Assembly (NCBI RefSeq): GCF_902833905.1
Contig: NZ_CADFGP010000038.1
Location: forward strand, 31,908 to 82,111
Source of the DNA: Paraburkholderia tuberum STM678
GTDB taxonomy: Bacteria > Pseudomonadota > Gammaproteobacteria > Burkholderiales > Burkholderiaceae
Length of the DNA: 50,204 bases
Reading direction: 5' to 3'
Shown here in pieces: positions 17,355 to 25,686 of this stretch; the first letter of the stretch is position 1; every line of letters begins with the position of its first letter. A model generated the notes under the pieces. That model saw nothing but the letters and a program-made list of their open reading frames with translations, did not search any database and was not told where the DNA came from. The position numbers and the translations under genes are program-made.

Positions 17355-18911
17355 TTACTCCTTTGTGGTCTGTGTAGGTTGAACGTTGCCGTCGGATGCG
17401 TATTCGCCCGCCGAGAGCTTGCGGCGCAGAATCTTGCCGACCGGCGACTTCGGAATATCGTCGACGAACACGTAGTCGCGCGGGCGCTTGAAGTTGACGA
17501 GGTCGGACTGGCGACACCAGGCGTCGAGCGCCTCGGCATCGACGTGTTCGCGGCGCTTGATGAACGCGACCACGCGCTGGCCCCAGCGCTCGTCCTTGAC
17601 GCCCGCGACCGCGACTTCATCGACGGCCGGATGCAGCGAGAGCACCGATTCGATATCCACCGGCGAGATGTTTTCGCCGCCGCTGATGATCATGTCGTCG
17701 ACGCGGCCGGTCACGTACAAATCGCCGTCGCGGTCGAAATAGCCGGTGTCGCCGGTGAAATACCAGCCCTCGCGCAGCGACTTCGCGTTCGCGTCCGGGC
17801 GGTTCCAGTAGCCTTCGAATGCTTCGTCGCCGAGCAGGTCCGCGATGATCTGGCCTTCCTCGCCGGCCTGTGCGATCTCATCGGGCGACACGGCGTCGAG
17901 CTTCACGACGCGCAGCCGCGTGTTCACGCCCGCGCGCCCGGCGCTGCCCGGCTTGCGCGTCGCGTCCTGATCGATGCTGACCGTGTAGACCTCGGACGAA
18001 CCGTAGTGATTGACGAAGATCTCCGGCTCGAACGCAGCCGACAGGCGCTTGAGCAAACCATCGTTCATCGGCGCACCCGCGAAGCCTAGCTTTCTGACCG
18101 ACGACGTATCGGTGCTGGCGAACGCGCTGTCCGCGAGCAGATCGTGATAAAGCGTCGGCACGAGATAGAGGCACGTGAGCGCGTACTTCGCGATGGATTC
18201 GAGCGCGAGCTTCGCGTTCCAGCGACGCAGGCAGACGAAGACGCCATCGACGAGCGCCATCGAAAGCAGCGAGCGCACGCCCATCGTGTGATAAAGCGGC
18301 ATCACGCCGAGCGTGCGTTCGCCGCGCCGGTACAGGTTCTGCGCGACGTGCGCGAGCGCGCCCGCGCGTTCATGCCGATGACGGCGCGGGACACCCTTCG
18401 GCTTGCCGGTCGTGCCGGACGTGTAGAGGATCAGCGAGATATCGTCGGCGGTGGCGTGCGTCGTCTCGCCGGTGCGCGTGCGTTCCGCGAGCAGCGCGTC
18501 GAAGGCCATCGTGCGGCCGGGGGCGTCGTCCAGACCGATGCGCGGCACGTGCTGCGCGGCGGCGCTTTCCACGACGGCATCGGCGCAAACGGGTTCGTAG
18601 ACGATCGCCTTCACGTCCGCATCCGTCACGCAGTACTCGACTTCCTCCGGCTTCGCGCGCCAGTTGAGCGGCACGATCACGATGCCCGAGAATTGCCCCG
18701 CCCAGTGCAGCGTCGCCATTTCCCAGCGGTTTTGCAGCACGACGAGCAACCGGTCGCCGCGTTGCAGCCCGAGTTCGCGCAGGGCATCGGCGACATTCAG
18801 AATTATGCGATGCCACTGCGCATAGGTCAGTTGCATGTCGCCATCGACGAGCGCGAGCGCGTTCGGGCTGCGCTCGACGCTTTGCAGAAACGTGCGGCCG
18901 AGATCAAGCAT
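17355..18911 (-). CDS. hmfD: Furoyl-CoA synthetase HmfD (acyl-CoA ligase family)
   Basis: A 518-residue adenylate-forming ligase. The P-loop LILYTSGTTGKPKGVP is at about residue 162-177, the A5 region NHYGSSEVYTV near residue 300, the A7 Asp in YFTGDTGYFDRDGDLYVTGR, the hinge MIISGGENISP, and the C-terminal catalytic Lys in DDIPKSPVGKILRR. It would convert 2-furoate, ATP and CoA to 2-furoyl-CoA, the step before HmfABC. The start at 18911 overlaps the hmfC stop by eight bases. Length and motifs are normal. Substrate is assigned from the cluster, not from residues in the binding pocket. Confidence 0.87.
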   Translation of the reverse strand: MLDLGRTFLQSVERSPNALALVDGDMQLTYAQWHRIILNVADALRELGLQRGDRLLVVLQNRWEMATLHWAGQFSGIVIVPLNWRAKPEEVEYCVTDADVKAIVYEPVCADAVVESAAAQHVPRIGLDDAPGRTMAFDALLAERTRTGETTHATADDISLILYTSGTTGKPKGVPRRHRHERAGALAHVAQNLYRRGERTLGVMPLYHTMGVRSLLSMALVDGVFVCLRRWNAKLALESIAKYALTCLYLVPTLYHDLLADSAFASTDTSSVRKLGFAGAPMNDGLLKRLSAAFEPEIFVNHYGSSEVYTVSIDQDATRKPGSAGRAGVNTRLRVVKLDAVSPDEIAQAGEEGQIIADLLGDEAFEGYWNRPDANAKSLREGWYFTGDTGYFDRDGDLYVTGRVDDMIISGGENISPVDIESVLSLHPAVDEVAVAGVKDERWGQRVVAFIKRREHVDAEALDAWCRQSDLVNFKRPRDYVFVDDIPKSPVGKILRRKLSAGEYASDGNVQPTQTTKE

Positions 18912-19446
18912 GTTCGGCCTCCTTCTCGCCGCGCGCCTCGACCTGACGACGCGCTGCCACATCGAGCACGGCCGCGACGATCGGCGTATAGCCGGTACAG
19001 CGGCAGATATGGCCCGAGAGCATGTCGCGCACCTGATCCTCGGTCGGATTCGGCACCCGCTGCAGATAGTCCGCACATGACATCAGAATGCCCGCCGTGC
19101 AGAAGCCACATTGCAGCGCGTGATGGCGCTGGAACGCCTGCTGCAAATCGCCGAGCGTCTGGTCGGGCGCAAGACCTTCGACTGTGTCGATGCGCCGCGC
19201 ATCGGCCTGCACCGCGAGCATCAGGCACGAGCGCGCCGCGACGCCATCCACGTGCACCGTGCATGCGCCGCACACGCCATGCTCGCAGCCGACATGCGTG
19301 CCGGTCGCGCCCAGTTCGTGGCGGATGAAATCCGACAGCAGTTCGCGCGGCTCGCAATGGCCGCTGCGTTCGCGGCCATTGAGCGTCAGCGTGATGCGCC
19401 GCTGCTCCCCTTGCCGCATGATGTTGTCTGATGTGTTGCTGCTCAC
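18904..19446 (-). CDS. hmfC: 2-furoyl-CoA dehydrogenase 2Fe-2S subunit HmfC
   Basis: A 180-residue small subunit with the ferredoxin-type cluster (CEHGVCGACTVHV, then ARSC) and the second cluster (CGFCTAGILMSC and HICRCTGYTP). A GTG start at 19446 is chosen: it is preceded by GAGGAGG four bases away and overlaps the hmfB stop as GTGA, whereas the ATG at 19419 has no ribosome binding site. It passes electrons from the HmfA molybdenum centre to the FAD of HmfB. The stop overlaps the hmfD start. Confidence 0.92.
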   Translation of the reverse strand: MSSNTSDNIMRQGEQRRITLTLNGRERSGHCEPRELLSDFIRHELGATGTHVGCEHGVCGACTVHVDGVAARSCLMLAVQADARRIDTVEGLAPDQTLGDLQQAFQRHHALQCGFCTAGILMSCADYLQRVPNPTEDQVRDMLSGHICRCTGYTPIVAAVLDVAARRQVEARGEKEAEHA

Positions 19447-20264
19447 GTAGCCTCCTCGATCACGCGCCATCCCAGTTGCCGGACGAGATTGCGTCGATAT
19501 TTCGCGCTGATGTGCGCGTCGTCCTGCGCGTTCAGTTTCCAGCTCAGGTCGTTCAATGCGCCGCGCAGGTCGTCGCCGGTCAGACGCGGCCAGCTTTCCG
19601 CCACCGGCCGGTCCGCGACGCCGCCGACCGCGATACGGATCGAATCGTCCGTCACCACCGCCGCGCACGCGACGATCGCGAAATCGCCGTGCCGCGCCGA
19701 GAACTCGGTGAACGCATAGCGTTCGCCGGGCTTCCTGAGCGGAAAGCGCACGGCTTCCACGAGTTCGTTTGGCTCGCGCGCGGTCATCAGCATTCCCTGA
19801 AAAAAGTCCTGCGCGGCGAGCGTGCGGCGCTTCTTTTTCGAGCGCAGCATCACGTCGCCGCCGAGCGCGGCCAGCACGAGCGGCAGTTCTGCGCTCGGGT
19901 CCGCATGCGCGACGGAGCCGCACACCGTCCCGCGATTGCGAATCTGAAAATGCGAGATATGCGGGAACGCCATCGCGAGCATCGGCACTTCGTCGCGCAG
20001 CGTGGGACGCCATTCGACGCTGCCTTGCGTCGCCGCCGCGCTCACGACGAGATGGCCTGCTTTGTCATCCACGCGCACGGCGTCGAGTTCGGCGGTGCGC
20101 GAGATATCGACCAGCACGCGCGGCTGCGCGAGCCGCATGTTGAGCACGGCCATCAGCGATTGACCGCCCGCCAGCACGCGCGCGTCGTCGCCGGTTTGCG
20201 CGAGGGCGTCGAGCGCGTCTTGCGTCGTCATGGCGCGCAGATAATCGAACGGCGCGGGCTTCAT
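19443..20264 (-). CDS. hmfB: 2-furoyl-CoA dehydrogenase FAD-binding subunit HmfB
   Basis: A 273-residue CoxM/XdhB-type FAD subunit. The FAD-contacting loops are VLAGGQSLMAVLNMRLAQP (residues about 32-50) and RNRGTVCGSVAHADPSAELP (around residue 100). There is no cysteine-rich insertion, in contrast to the FAD subunit at 1665. The ATG at 20264 has AGGAGG at ideal spacing and overlaps the hmfA stop as ATGA. A longer in-frame start at 20303 lies inside hmfA and is not needed. The subunit order L-M-S matches CO-dehydrogenase-like enzymes rather than the S-M-L order of the first operon. Confidence 0.92.
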   Translation of the reverse strand: MKPAPFDYLRAMTTQDALDALAQTGDDARVLAGGQSLMAVLNMRLAQPRVLVDISRTAELDAVRVDDKAGHLVVSAAATQGSVEWRPTLRDEVPMLAMAFPHISHFQIRNRGTVCGSVAHADPSAELPLVLAALGGDVMLRSKKKRRTLAAQDFFQGMLMTAREPNELVEAVRFPLRKPGERYAFTEFSARHGDFAIVACAAVVTDDSIRIAVGGVADRPVAESWPRLTGDDLRGALNDLSWKLNAQDDAHISAKYRRNLVRQLGWRVIEEAT

Positions 20265-23200
20265 ACGTGCCTCCTGAAGCGGGCCAAAATCCGCGCAATC
20301 CACGACTTGCGCTGCTCGACGGGCTGGCCCGCCGCCTGCCGTCCGAGCGATTCGAACAATTGCCTGAGCACGACCTTCGCCGCGCCTTCGAGCATGCGTG
20401 CGCCGACCGCCGCCACCTTGCCCGACACCTGCGCTTCATAGTCATAAGTGAGGCGCGTGCCGGTTCCCTGCGGCGTCAGTTCGACGAGACCGTTGCCGCG
20501 CGCGCTGCCGAGCGGCGAGATGCCCGCGCCCGCGAGCCGCAGCCGGTGCGGCGCGTCGATCTCCGACAAGCCGACGCGCGCCTCGAAGCGCGCCTTGATC
20601 ATGCCGACGCCCACCGTCACGTCCGCGCGATACTGATTCGGCGCGGTCTCGTCGAGCGCATGGCAGCCGGGAATAACCTTCGCGAGCGCCTTCGGGTCGA
20701 GCAGCACGCCGAACACGGCTTCGGGCGTCGCGGGCAAATCGACCGTGCCGCGCGCCGTCAACGCCTTGCCGCCCGGCGTCGCGGGCTTCGCAGCCGGTGC
20801 TTCGCGCAGTTCGGGCCGCGACGGTTCGGGATCGTCGATGCCGATCAGCGCCATCACTTTGGGCGGCGTGAGCGGCAGGCGGATATCGTCGACGCCGAGG
20901 GCATCGGCCACCGCATTCGCGATGCACGGCGGCGTGCTCATGTTGTTGCCTTCGCCGAGCCCCTTCGCGCCGAGCGGCGTGAAGGGCGACGGCGTCTCCA
21001 GATGTACGATCAACGGGTCGGGCACTTCGCAGGTCGTCGGCATCAGATAGTCGGCGAGCGTGCCGGACTGGAAACTGCCGTCCGCGCCGTAGCGGAACTC
21101 TTCCATCAGCGCCGCGCCGACGCCTTGCGCGAACGCGCCGCGAATCTGGCCATCGGCGAGTGCGGGATTGAGTAGCGTGCCGGCGTCGTGCGTCGTCACA
21201 TAACGGTCGATGCGCACGCGCCCCGTCACGCGGTCTACTTCCACGCCGCACATGTCGAACGCGAAGCCATACGCCGCCGACGTATTGATGCGATCCTGCT
21301 CGTCGGGCGCGTCCATGTGCGGCGGCGACCAGAAGACGCTCTCGCGCAGACCCGGCTCCTCACCTTCCGGTAACAGCGCGGGCGCCCAGTGCGGCGCATT
21401 GCTTGCGGCGCGCGCGAACGGCAACGCGCGCTCTTCGGCACCGTTCGGAAAGACGCGCGCGCCTTCGAAGCGCACGTCGCCGGGCGCGCAGCCGAACTGC
21501 TTCGCGAGAATGCGCGCGAGCTTTTCGCGCACGCGGGTCGCGGCCAGATGCACCGTGCCGGCCACCGCGCCCGCGAATCGGCTCGAATAATTGCCCGCCG
21601 CGACGGACCACGCGTCCTTGTGCGTATCGAATTCGACGTTCACGACGATGTCCTTCGGGTCGAGCCCGAGCACATCCGCGACGACTTGCGCGCACACCGT
21701 CATGTGGCCCTGGCCCGCTGGCGTCGACGCGATGGTGACGACCACGCCGCCGAGCAGATCGACGCTCACCGTCGCGCTGGCGATCGCGCCGTTCTTCGGC
21801 CCGGCTTTCTTGCGGGCGTCGGGCGGCATCACAGTCGTGATGTATCCCATGTTCGATACCGACGGCTCCACGATCGCCGCGAAGCCGATGCCATAAAGAC
21901 GCCCAACTTTGCGCGCCGCGTCGCGTCGCGCGACGAGTTCGTCGTAGCCGCCTTCGGTCATCGAGCGGCGCAGCGCTTCCTGATAGTTGCCGGAGTCGAG
22001 CAGCGCGCCCGCCGTCGCGCGATACGGAAAGGCATCGGCGGGAACGAAGTTGCGGCGGTACACATCGAGCACATCGAGCCTCAGTTCGACGGCGATACGC
22101 TGAATGAGCCGCTCCAGCGCGAAGTAGACCTGCGGTCCGCCGAAGCCGCGCACGAGGCCGGTCGGCGTCTTGTTCGTGAGCACGACGCGGTTGCGCACGA
22201 CGAGATTCGGAATGGCATATGCGCCCGTCAGGCAGCCGTGCATCCGGTAGAAGGTCGCGGGTTCGGGCGCGCGCACGTAGCCGCCGATATCTTCCAGTTG
22301 ATCGTAGGAAAGCGCGACGATGCGGCCATCGCTTTGAACGGCCGCTTCGATGGTCGAAAGGCGCGCGGTCGCGGAAGTCGCCGCGCTCAGGTGTTCGAGC
22401 CGGTCCTCGACCCATTTCACCGGCGCGCCGGCCCGGCGCGAGGCGAGGCACATCAGCACGACATACGGAAACACCGCCTGCTTGACGCCGAAGCTGCCGC
22501 CGGAATCGCGCGGGGCCTTATGACGCAGACGGTTCGCGGGAACGTTGAGCGCCATCGCCATGACGGCGTGCAGCGAAAACGGTCCCATGAAATTGGATGT
22601 GACGTCATAGCCTTCGCCGCCCGACAGATACTCGGCGATGACCACGCCGCATTCGATCGGCGCGCACGTGTTGCGCGGATAGTGCGCGACGAGCTTCACG
22701 CGATGCGGCGCGTTTTCGAACGCGGCTTCCGGTTCGCCATAGCGGAAACGCCGGTCGCTGATCACGTTGCTGCCGACGCGCTCGTGCAGCACCGGCGCAT
22801 CGCCCCGCACCGATTGTTCGATGGACGTGACCGGATCGAGCATCGCGTAGTCGACCTTGATGAGGTCGAGCGCGTCTTCCGCTAGCGCGCGGGATTCCGC
22901 CATCACCACCGCCACCGGCTCGCCGACGTAGCGCACGCGGTCCATCGCGAGCGCCCACTGCTCCATCGGCGACTTCACGCCGACGACGAAGGGTCGCGAC
23001 CACGGACGCAGATCGTCGCGCGTGAGCACGGCGTGCACGCCGTGCAGCTTCGATGCGGCTTCGGTATCGATGGAAACGAGTTCCGCATGCGCGTGCGGCG
23101 AGCGCAGAATCGCTGCGTGCAGCGTGCCGGGCTTCACGGCGATATCGTCGCCGTAGCGGCCGCGTCCCGTGAGAATCGCGGGGTCTTCGAAGCGCTGCAG

Positions 23201-23290
23201 CGGCTGGCCGACGTGGCGCTGCGGCTTCGCGGCGTCGCTGTCGGCCACGCGCGCGTTGATATCGGCAAATCCGGTTTCGCGCTGATTCAT
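20261..23290 (-). CDS. hmfA: 2-furoyl-CoA dehydrogenase large subunit HmfA with fused CoxG/SRPBCC domain
   Basis: A 1009-residue protein in two parts. Residues 1 to about 815 are a xanthine-dehydrogenase-family molybdenum subunit: VGQPLQRFEDPAILTGRGRY start, SGGSFGVKQAVFPY Moco loop, TPTGLVRGFGGPQ, TPAGQGHMT, and LGAKGLGEGNN with the catalytic Glu. Residues from about 845 are a CoxG-like SRPBCC domain (TARGTVDLPATPEAVFGVLL, DPKALAKVIPGCHALDE, ending in a basic tail). CoxG-type proteins are normally separate and recruit molybdenum enzymes to the membrane or quinone pool, so the fusion suggests membrane-linked electron transfer. No CO-dehydrogenase AYxCSFR loop is present. The enzyme hydroxylates furoyl-CoA at C5. 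Confidence 0.88.
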   Translation of the reverse strand: MNQRETGFADINARVADSDAAKPQRHVGQPLQRFEDPAILTGRGRYGDDIAVKPGTLHAAILRSPHAHAELVSIDTEAASKLHGVHAVLTRDDLRPWSRPFVVGVKSPMEQWALAMDRVRYVGEPVAVVMAESRALAEDALDLIKVDYAMLDPVTSIEQSVRGDAPVLHERVGSNVISDRRFRYGEPEAAFENAPHRVKLVAHYPRNTCAPIECGVVIAEYLSGGEGYDVTSNFMGPFSLHAVMAMALNVPANRLRHKAPRDSGGSFGVKQAVFPYVVLMCLASRRAGAPVKWVEDRLEHLSAATSATARLSTIEAAVQSDGRIVALSYDQLEDIGGYVRAPEPATFYRMHGCLTGAYAIPNLVVRNRVVLTNKTPTGLVRGFGGPQVYFALERLIQRIAVELRLDVLDVYRRNFVPADAFPYRATAGALLDSGNYQEALRRSMTEGGYDELVARRDAARKVGRLYGIGFAAIVEPSVSNMGYITTVMPPDARKKAGPKNGAIASATVSVDLLGGVVVTIASTPAGQGHMTVCAQVVADVLGLDPKDIVVNVEFDTHKDAWSVAAGNYSSRFAGAVAGTVHLAATRVREKLARILAKQFGCAPGDVRFEGARVFPNGAEERALPFARAASNAPHWAPALLPEGEEPGLRESVFWSPPHMDAPDEQDRINTSAAYGFAFDMCGVEVDRVTGRVRIDRYVTTHDAGTLLNPALADGQIRGAFAQGVGAALMEEFRYGADGSFQSGTLADYLMPTTCEVPDPLIVHLETPSPFTPLGAKGLGEGNNMSTPPCIANAVADALGVDDIRLPLTPPKVMALIGIDDPEPSRPELREAPAAKPATPGGKALTARGTVDLPATPEAVFGVLLDPKALAKVIPGCHALDETAPNQYRADVTVGVGMIKARFEARVGLSEIDAPHRLRLAGAGISPLGSARGNGLVELTPQGTGTRLTYDYEAQVSGKVAAVGARMLEGAAKVVLRQLFESLGRQAAGQPVEQRKSWIARILARFRRHV

Positions 23291-23910
23291 GGCGTCACTC
23301 CGTCATCTTCGCCGCGGCTGCCGAATTCATCGGCGAGACCGCTCCAGCGGCGCGCAATCTCGCCGTGCTCGATGCCGAGCAGATCCAGAATGCGCCCGAC
23401 CGTGTGATCGACGACATCGTCGATGGTCTTCGGATGCGCATAGAACGCCGGCACCGGCGGCATTACGATGGCGCCCATTTCGGTCGCGAGCGTCATGTTG
23501 CGCAGATGCGCGAGATTGAGCGGCGTCTCGCGCGCGACCAGCACGAGGCGGCGGCGCTCCTTGAGCATCACGTCGGCGGCGCGGGTCAGCAGATTGTCCG
23601 CGAAGCCGTTCGCGACACCCGCGAGCGTTTTCATCGAACACGGTGCAATCACCATGCCTTCGCTGAGGAACGAACCGCTCGCCACGGCCGCACCGATATC
23701 GCGCACGTTATGCACGACGTCCGCGAGTTGGTCGACGTCGCCGCGCGTGAGGCCGAGCTCCTGCGCCGCCGTCACTGCACCCGACGCCGACACGATCAGA
23801 TGCGTCTCGTGCGTGCCGAGGCGCCGCAGCGCAGCGAGCAGCCGCACGCCGATGACCGCGCCGCTCGCGCCCGATATGCCCACGACGATGCGCTTTTTCC
23901 GCTCAGCCAT
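23287..23910 (-). CDS. hmfG: UbiX-like flavin prenyltransferase HmfG
   Basis: A 207-residue Rossmann-type flavoprotein of the UbiX/Pad1 family. Motifs: the FMN-binding GISGASGAVIGVRLL at the N-terminus, APCSMKTLAGVANGFADNLL in the middle, and RRLVLVARETPLNLAHLRNM with the conserved ETPL loop. UbiX proteins make prenylated FMN, the cofactor that the adjacent UbiD-like enzyme needs. The gene overlaps hmfF by eight bases and hmfA by four (ATGA). In C. basilensis it was named as the second decarboxylase gene, hmfG; its role is better stated as cofactor supply. Confidence 0.93.
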   Translation of the reverse strand: MAERKKRIVVGISGASGAVIGVRLLAALRRLGTHETHLIVSASGAVTAAQELGLTRGDVDQLADVVHNVRDIGAAVASGSFLSEGMVIAPCSMKTLAGVANGFADNLLTRAADVMLKERRRLVLVARETPLNLAHLRNMTLATEMGAIVMPPVPAFYAHPKTIDDVVDHTVGRILDLLGIEHGEIARRWSGLADEFGSRGEDDGVTP

Positions 23911-25396
23911 GATCGCGCGCGAGGTAGGCGTCGAGCGCGCTGTTGTCGGCGGCGACGAGCGCGGTCAGATCCGCGGTGTCCTGACCCGGGATGCGCACGC
24001 GTGTGAAGACATGCGCCGGATAGACGACCGGGCGCGTCGCGTCGAGTCCCATCTTCGCGCTGATGCCTTGCAGATGCGCGGGGGCGTCGTCGGGCTGGCC
24101 GACCGTCGTCGAGGGATCGAGCGGCGAGCCTTGCGCGCCCGCGACGACGACGAGATCGCGGTCGGCCTGAAAGCGCGTCGCAATCGCCCATTCGATTTCT
24201 GCGGGATCGTGCACGTTCACGTCCGTATCCACGACGACGACCAGCTTGATGTCGTAATGCGCGCCGAACGCGCAGAGAATCACGTTCTTCGCTTCGCCTT
24301 CGCGTTTCTTGTCGAACTGCACCCACAGGTGATAGCGGCACACACCGCCTACCGACAGATGCACGTCCTTCACCGCCGGATGGCTGCGCTGAAGGTGCGC
24401 GAGGAGCGTCGCTTCGCGCGGAATCGCGCCGAGCAGCAGATGCTCCATTTCGGCCGGCACGATCGTATGAAAAATCGGGTCGCGCCGATGCGTCACCGCC
24501 GTCACTTCAATGACTTCGCGCGCTTCCTTCGCGCTGTAGTACTTTGGGAACTCGCCGAATGGGCCTTCCGGCTCGCGCACGTTCGGCAGAATGCGTCCTT
24601 CTATGACGATCTCCGCGAACGCGGGCACATGCACACCGCTCGTCACGCATTGCGCGACCGGCAGCGGCGCGCCGTGGAGCGCGCCAGCGATTTCGAGTTC
24701 GTCGTTATCGATGGGCGTGATCGCTTGCGAAGCGAGCATCGTCAGCGGATCGACGCCAATGGCGACGGCCACGTCGAGCGCATCGCCCGCTTCCTCGGCG
24801 GCGCGCTGGAACGCGTAGAGATGGCGCGGCAGCAGCAGTATCGCCATGCGATCGCGGCCATGCACCTGAATGCGGTTGATCGACACGTTCTGCACGCCGG
24901 TGCGCGGATTGCGCGCAATCACGAGACCCGCGGTGATGTACGGGCCGTTGTCATGCTCGCTATGCGTGGGAATAGGCAGAAGCGCGTGCAGATCGATTCC
25001 GCTCGTATGCACCACTTGCTGGCACGGCGCGTCCTCACGCGCAATGACTTTCGACACGAGCGGCTCGGCGGCAGCGGCGGAAAAACGTGCGAGCAAAGCG
25101 GCTTCGTCGACGCCCATTGCTTCGGCAATCCACGCCCGCTTCGACATGAATCCGCTCACGACCGGAACCGCATTGCCGCCGGGGCGCGTGAAAAACGCCG
25201 CTTGCGTGCCGTCGAGGCGTTTGGCGATAGCGGCGAGTTCGTGTTCGAGCGCAACCGGCTTGTCGATGGTCGCGAGGCGTCCCGTCTTCGCGAGATGCGC
25301 GAGCCAGTCGCGCAGCGAGAGCGAGCCCGCCTCCGAGCCTTCCGGGGCCCACGAGAATGAGGAAATGCCGTTCTTTGCGGCATCGCGTATGTTCAT
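23903..25396 (-). CDS. hmfF: UbiD-like 2,5-furandicarboxylate decarboxylase HmfF
   Basis: A 497-residue UbiD-family decarboxylase, first gene of the operon. Visible active-site regions are QNVSINRIQVHGRDRM with the conserved Arg, GALHGAPLPVAQCVTSG, and REPEGPFGEFPKYYS with the family's Glu residues that bind prenyl-FMN and protonate the substrate. It should remove CO2 from 2,5-furandicarboxylate to give 2-furoate, linking HMF breakdown to the furfural/furoate branch. The ATG at 25396 has GGAG six bases upstream; two in-frame ATGs further up (25408, 25426) are possible but lack a better site. It is divergent from the LysR gene at 25687. Confidence 0.92.
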   Translation of the reverse strand: MNIRDAAKNGISSFSWAPEGSEAGSLSLRDWLAHLAKTGRLATIDKPVALEHELAAIAKRLDGTQAAFFTRPGGNAVPVVSGFMSKRAWIAEAMGVDEAALLARFSAAAAEPLVSKVIAREDAPCQQVVHTSGIDLHALLPIPTHSEHDNGPYITAGLVIARNPRTGVQNVSINRIQVHGRDRMAILLLPRHLYAFQRAAEEAGDALDVAVAIGVDPLTMLASQAITPIDNDELEIAGALHGAPLPVAQCVTSGVHVPAFAEIVIEGRILPNVREPEGPFGEFPKYYSAKEAREVIEVTAVTHRRDPIFHTIVPAEMEHLLLGAIPREATLLAHLQRSHPAVKDVHLSVGGVCRYHLWVQFDKKREGEAKNVILCAFGAHYDIKLVVVVDTDVNVHDPAEIEWAIATRFQADRDLVVVAGAQGSPLDPSTTVGQPDDAPAHLQGISAKMGLDATRPVVYPAHVFTRVRIPGQDTADLTALVAADNSALDAYLARDHG

Positions 25397-25686
25397 CAGC
25401 GTCTCCATCTGTGCTGTGCCCGGCAAAGTGAGGCCGCAGCGAGCGATGGGGTCAAGCGTAGCGATATCGCGCCATAACTTCTAATAGTGTTTTCTGATGC
25501 GCTGGATCATTCACTCTTATATCAGTGTTAGCCCCGATGACAGCGTTCTTACGGTTACGTATCAATAGATCCGTCCCGCAACCCGTACTGGCGGGCGCGG
25601 GCGGCAACGGCGCGCGGCAGGCACGCACCGTTTGACGTGATAATGCAGGTGGTGGCTATTAGCATCGCTGATGCACGAGGGGTGAG
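25397..25686. promoter_or_regulatory. Divergent promoter/operator region between hmfF and LysR copy 2
   Basis: This 290-base region lies between oppositely transcribed hmfF and the LysR gene, the usual place for a LysR operator. An AT-rich core at about 25475-25530 contains, on the minus strand, two AACACT-containing blocks about 38 bases apart (aacactgatataag and aacactattagaag), which could be repeated half-sites. A perfect ten-base palindrome GCGATATCGC is at 25461-25470. The exact operator and promoter are not proven by eye. Confidence 0.5.

Noticed and set aside
16920..18089. Plus-strand frame of 389 codons
   Set aside because: Antisense to hmfE and hmfD, whose motifs are unmistakable; composition is that of a shadow frame.
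20261..23290. Possible aerobic CO dehydrogenase (CoxL with CoxG)
   Set aside because: The form I active-site loop AYxCSFR is absent, and the neighbours (UbiD/UbiX, CoA ligase, GMC oxidase) fit furan catabolism.
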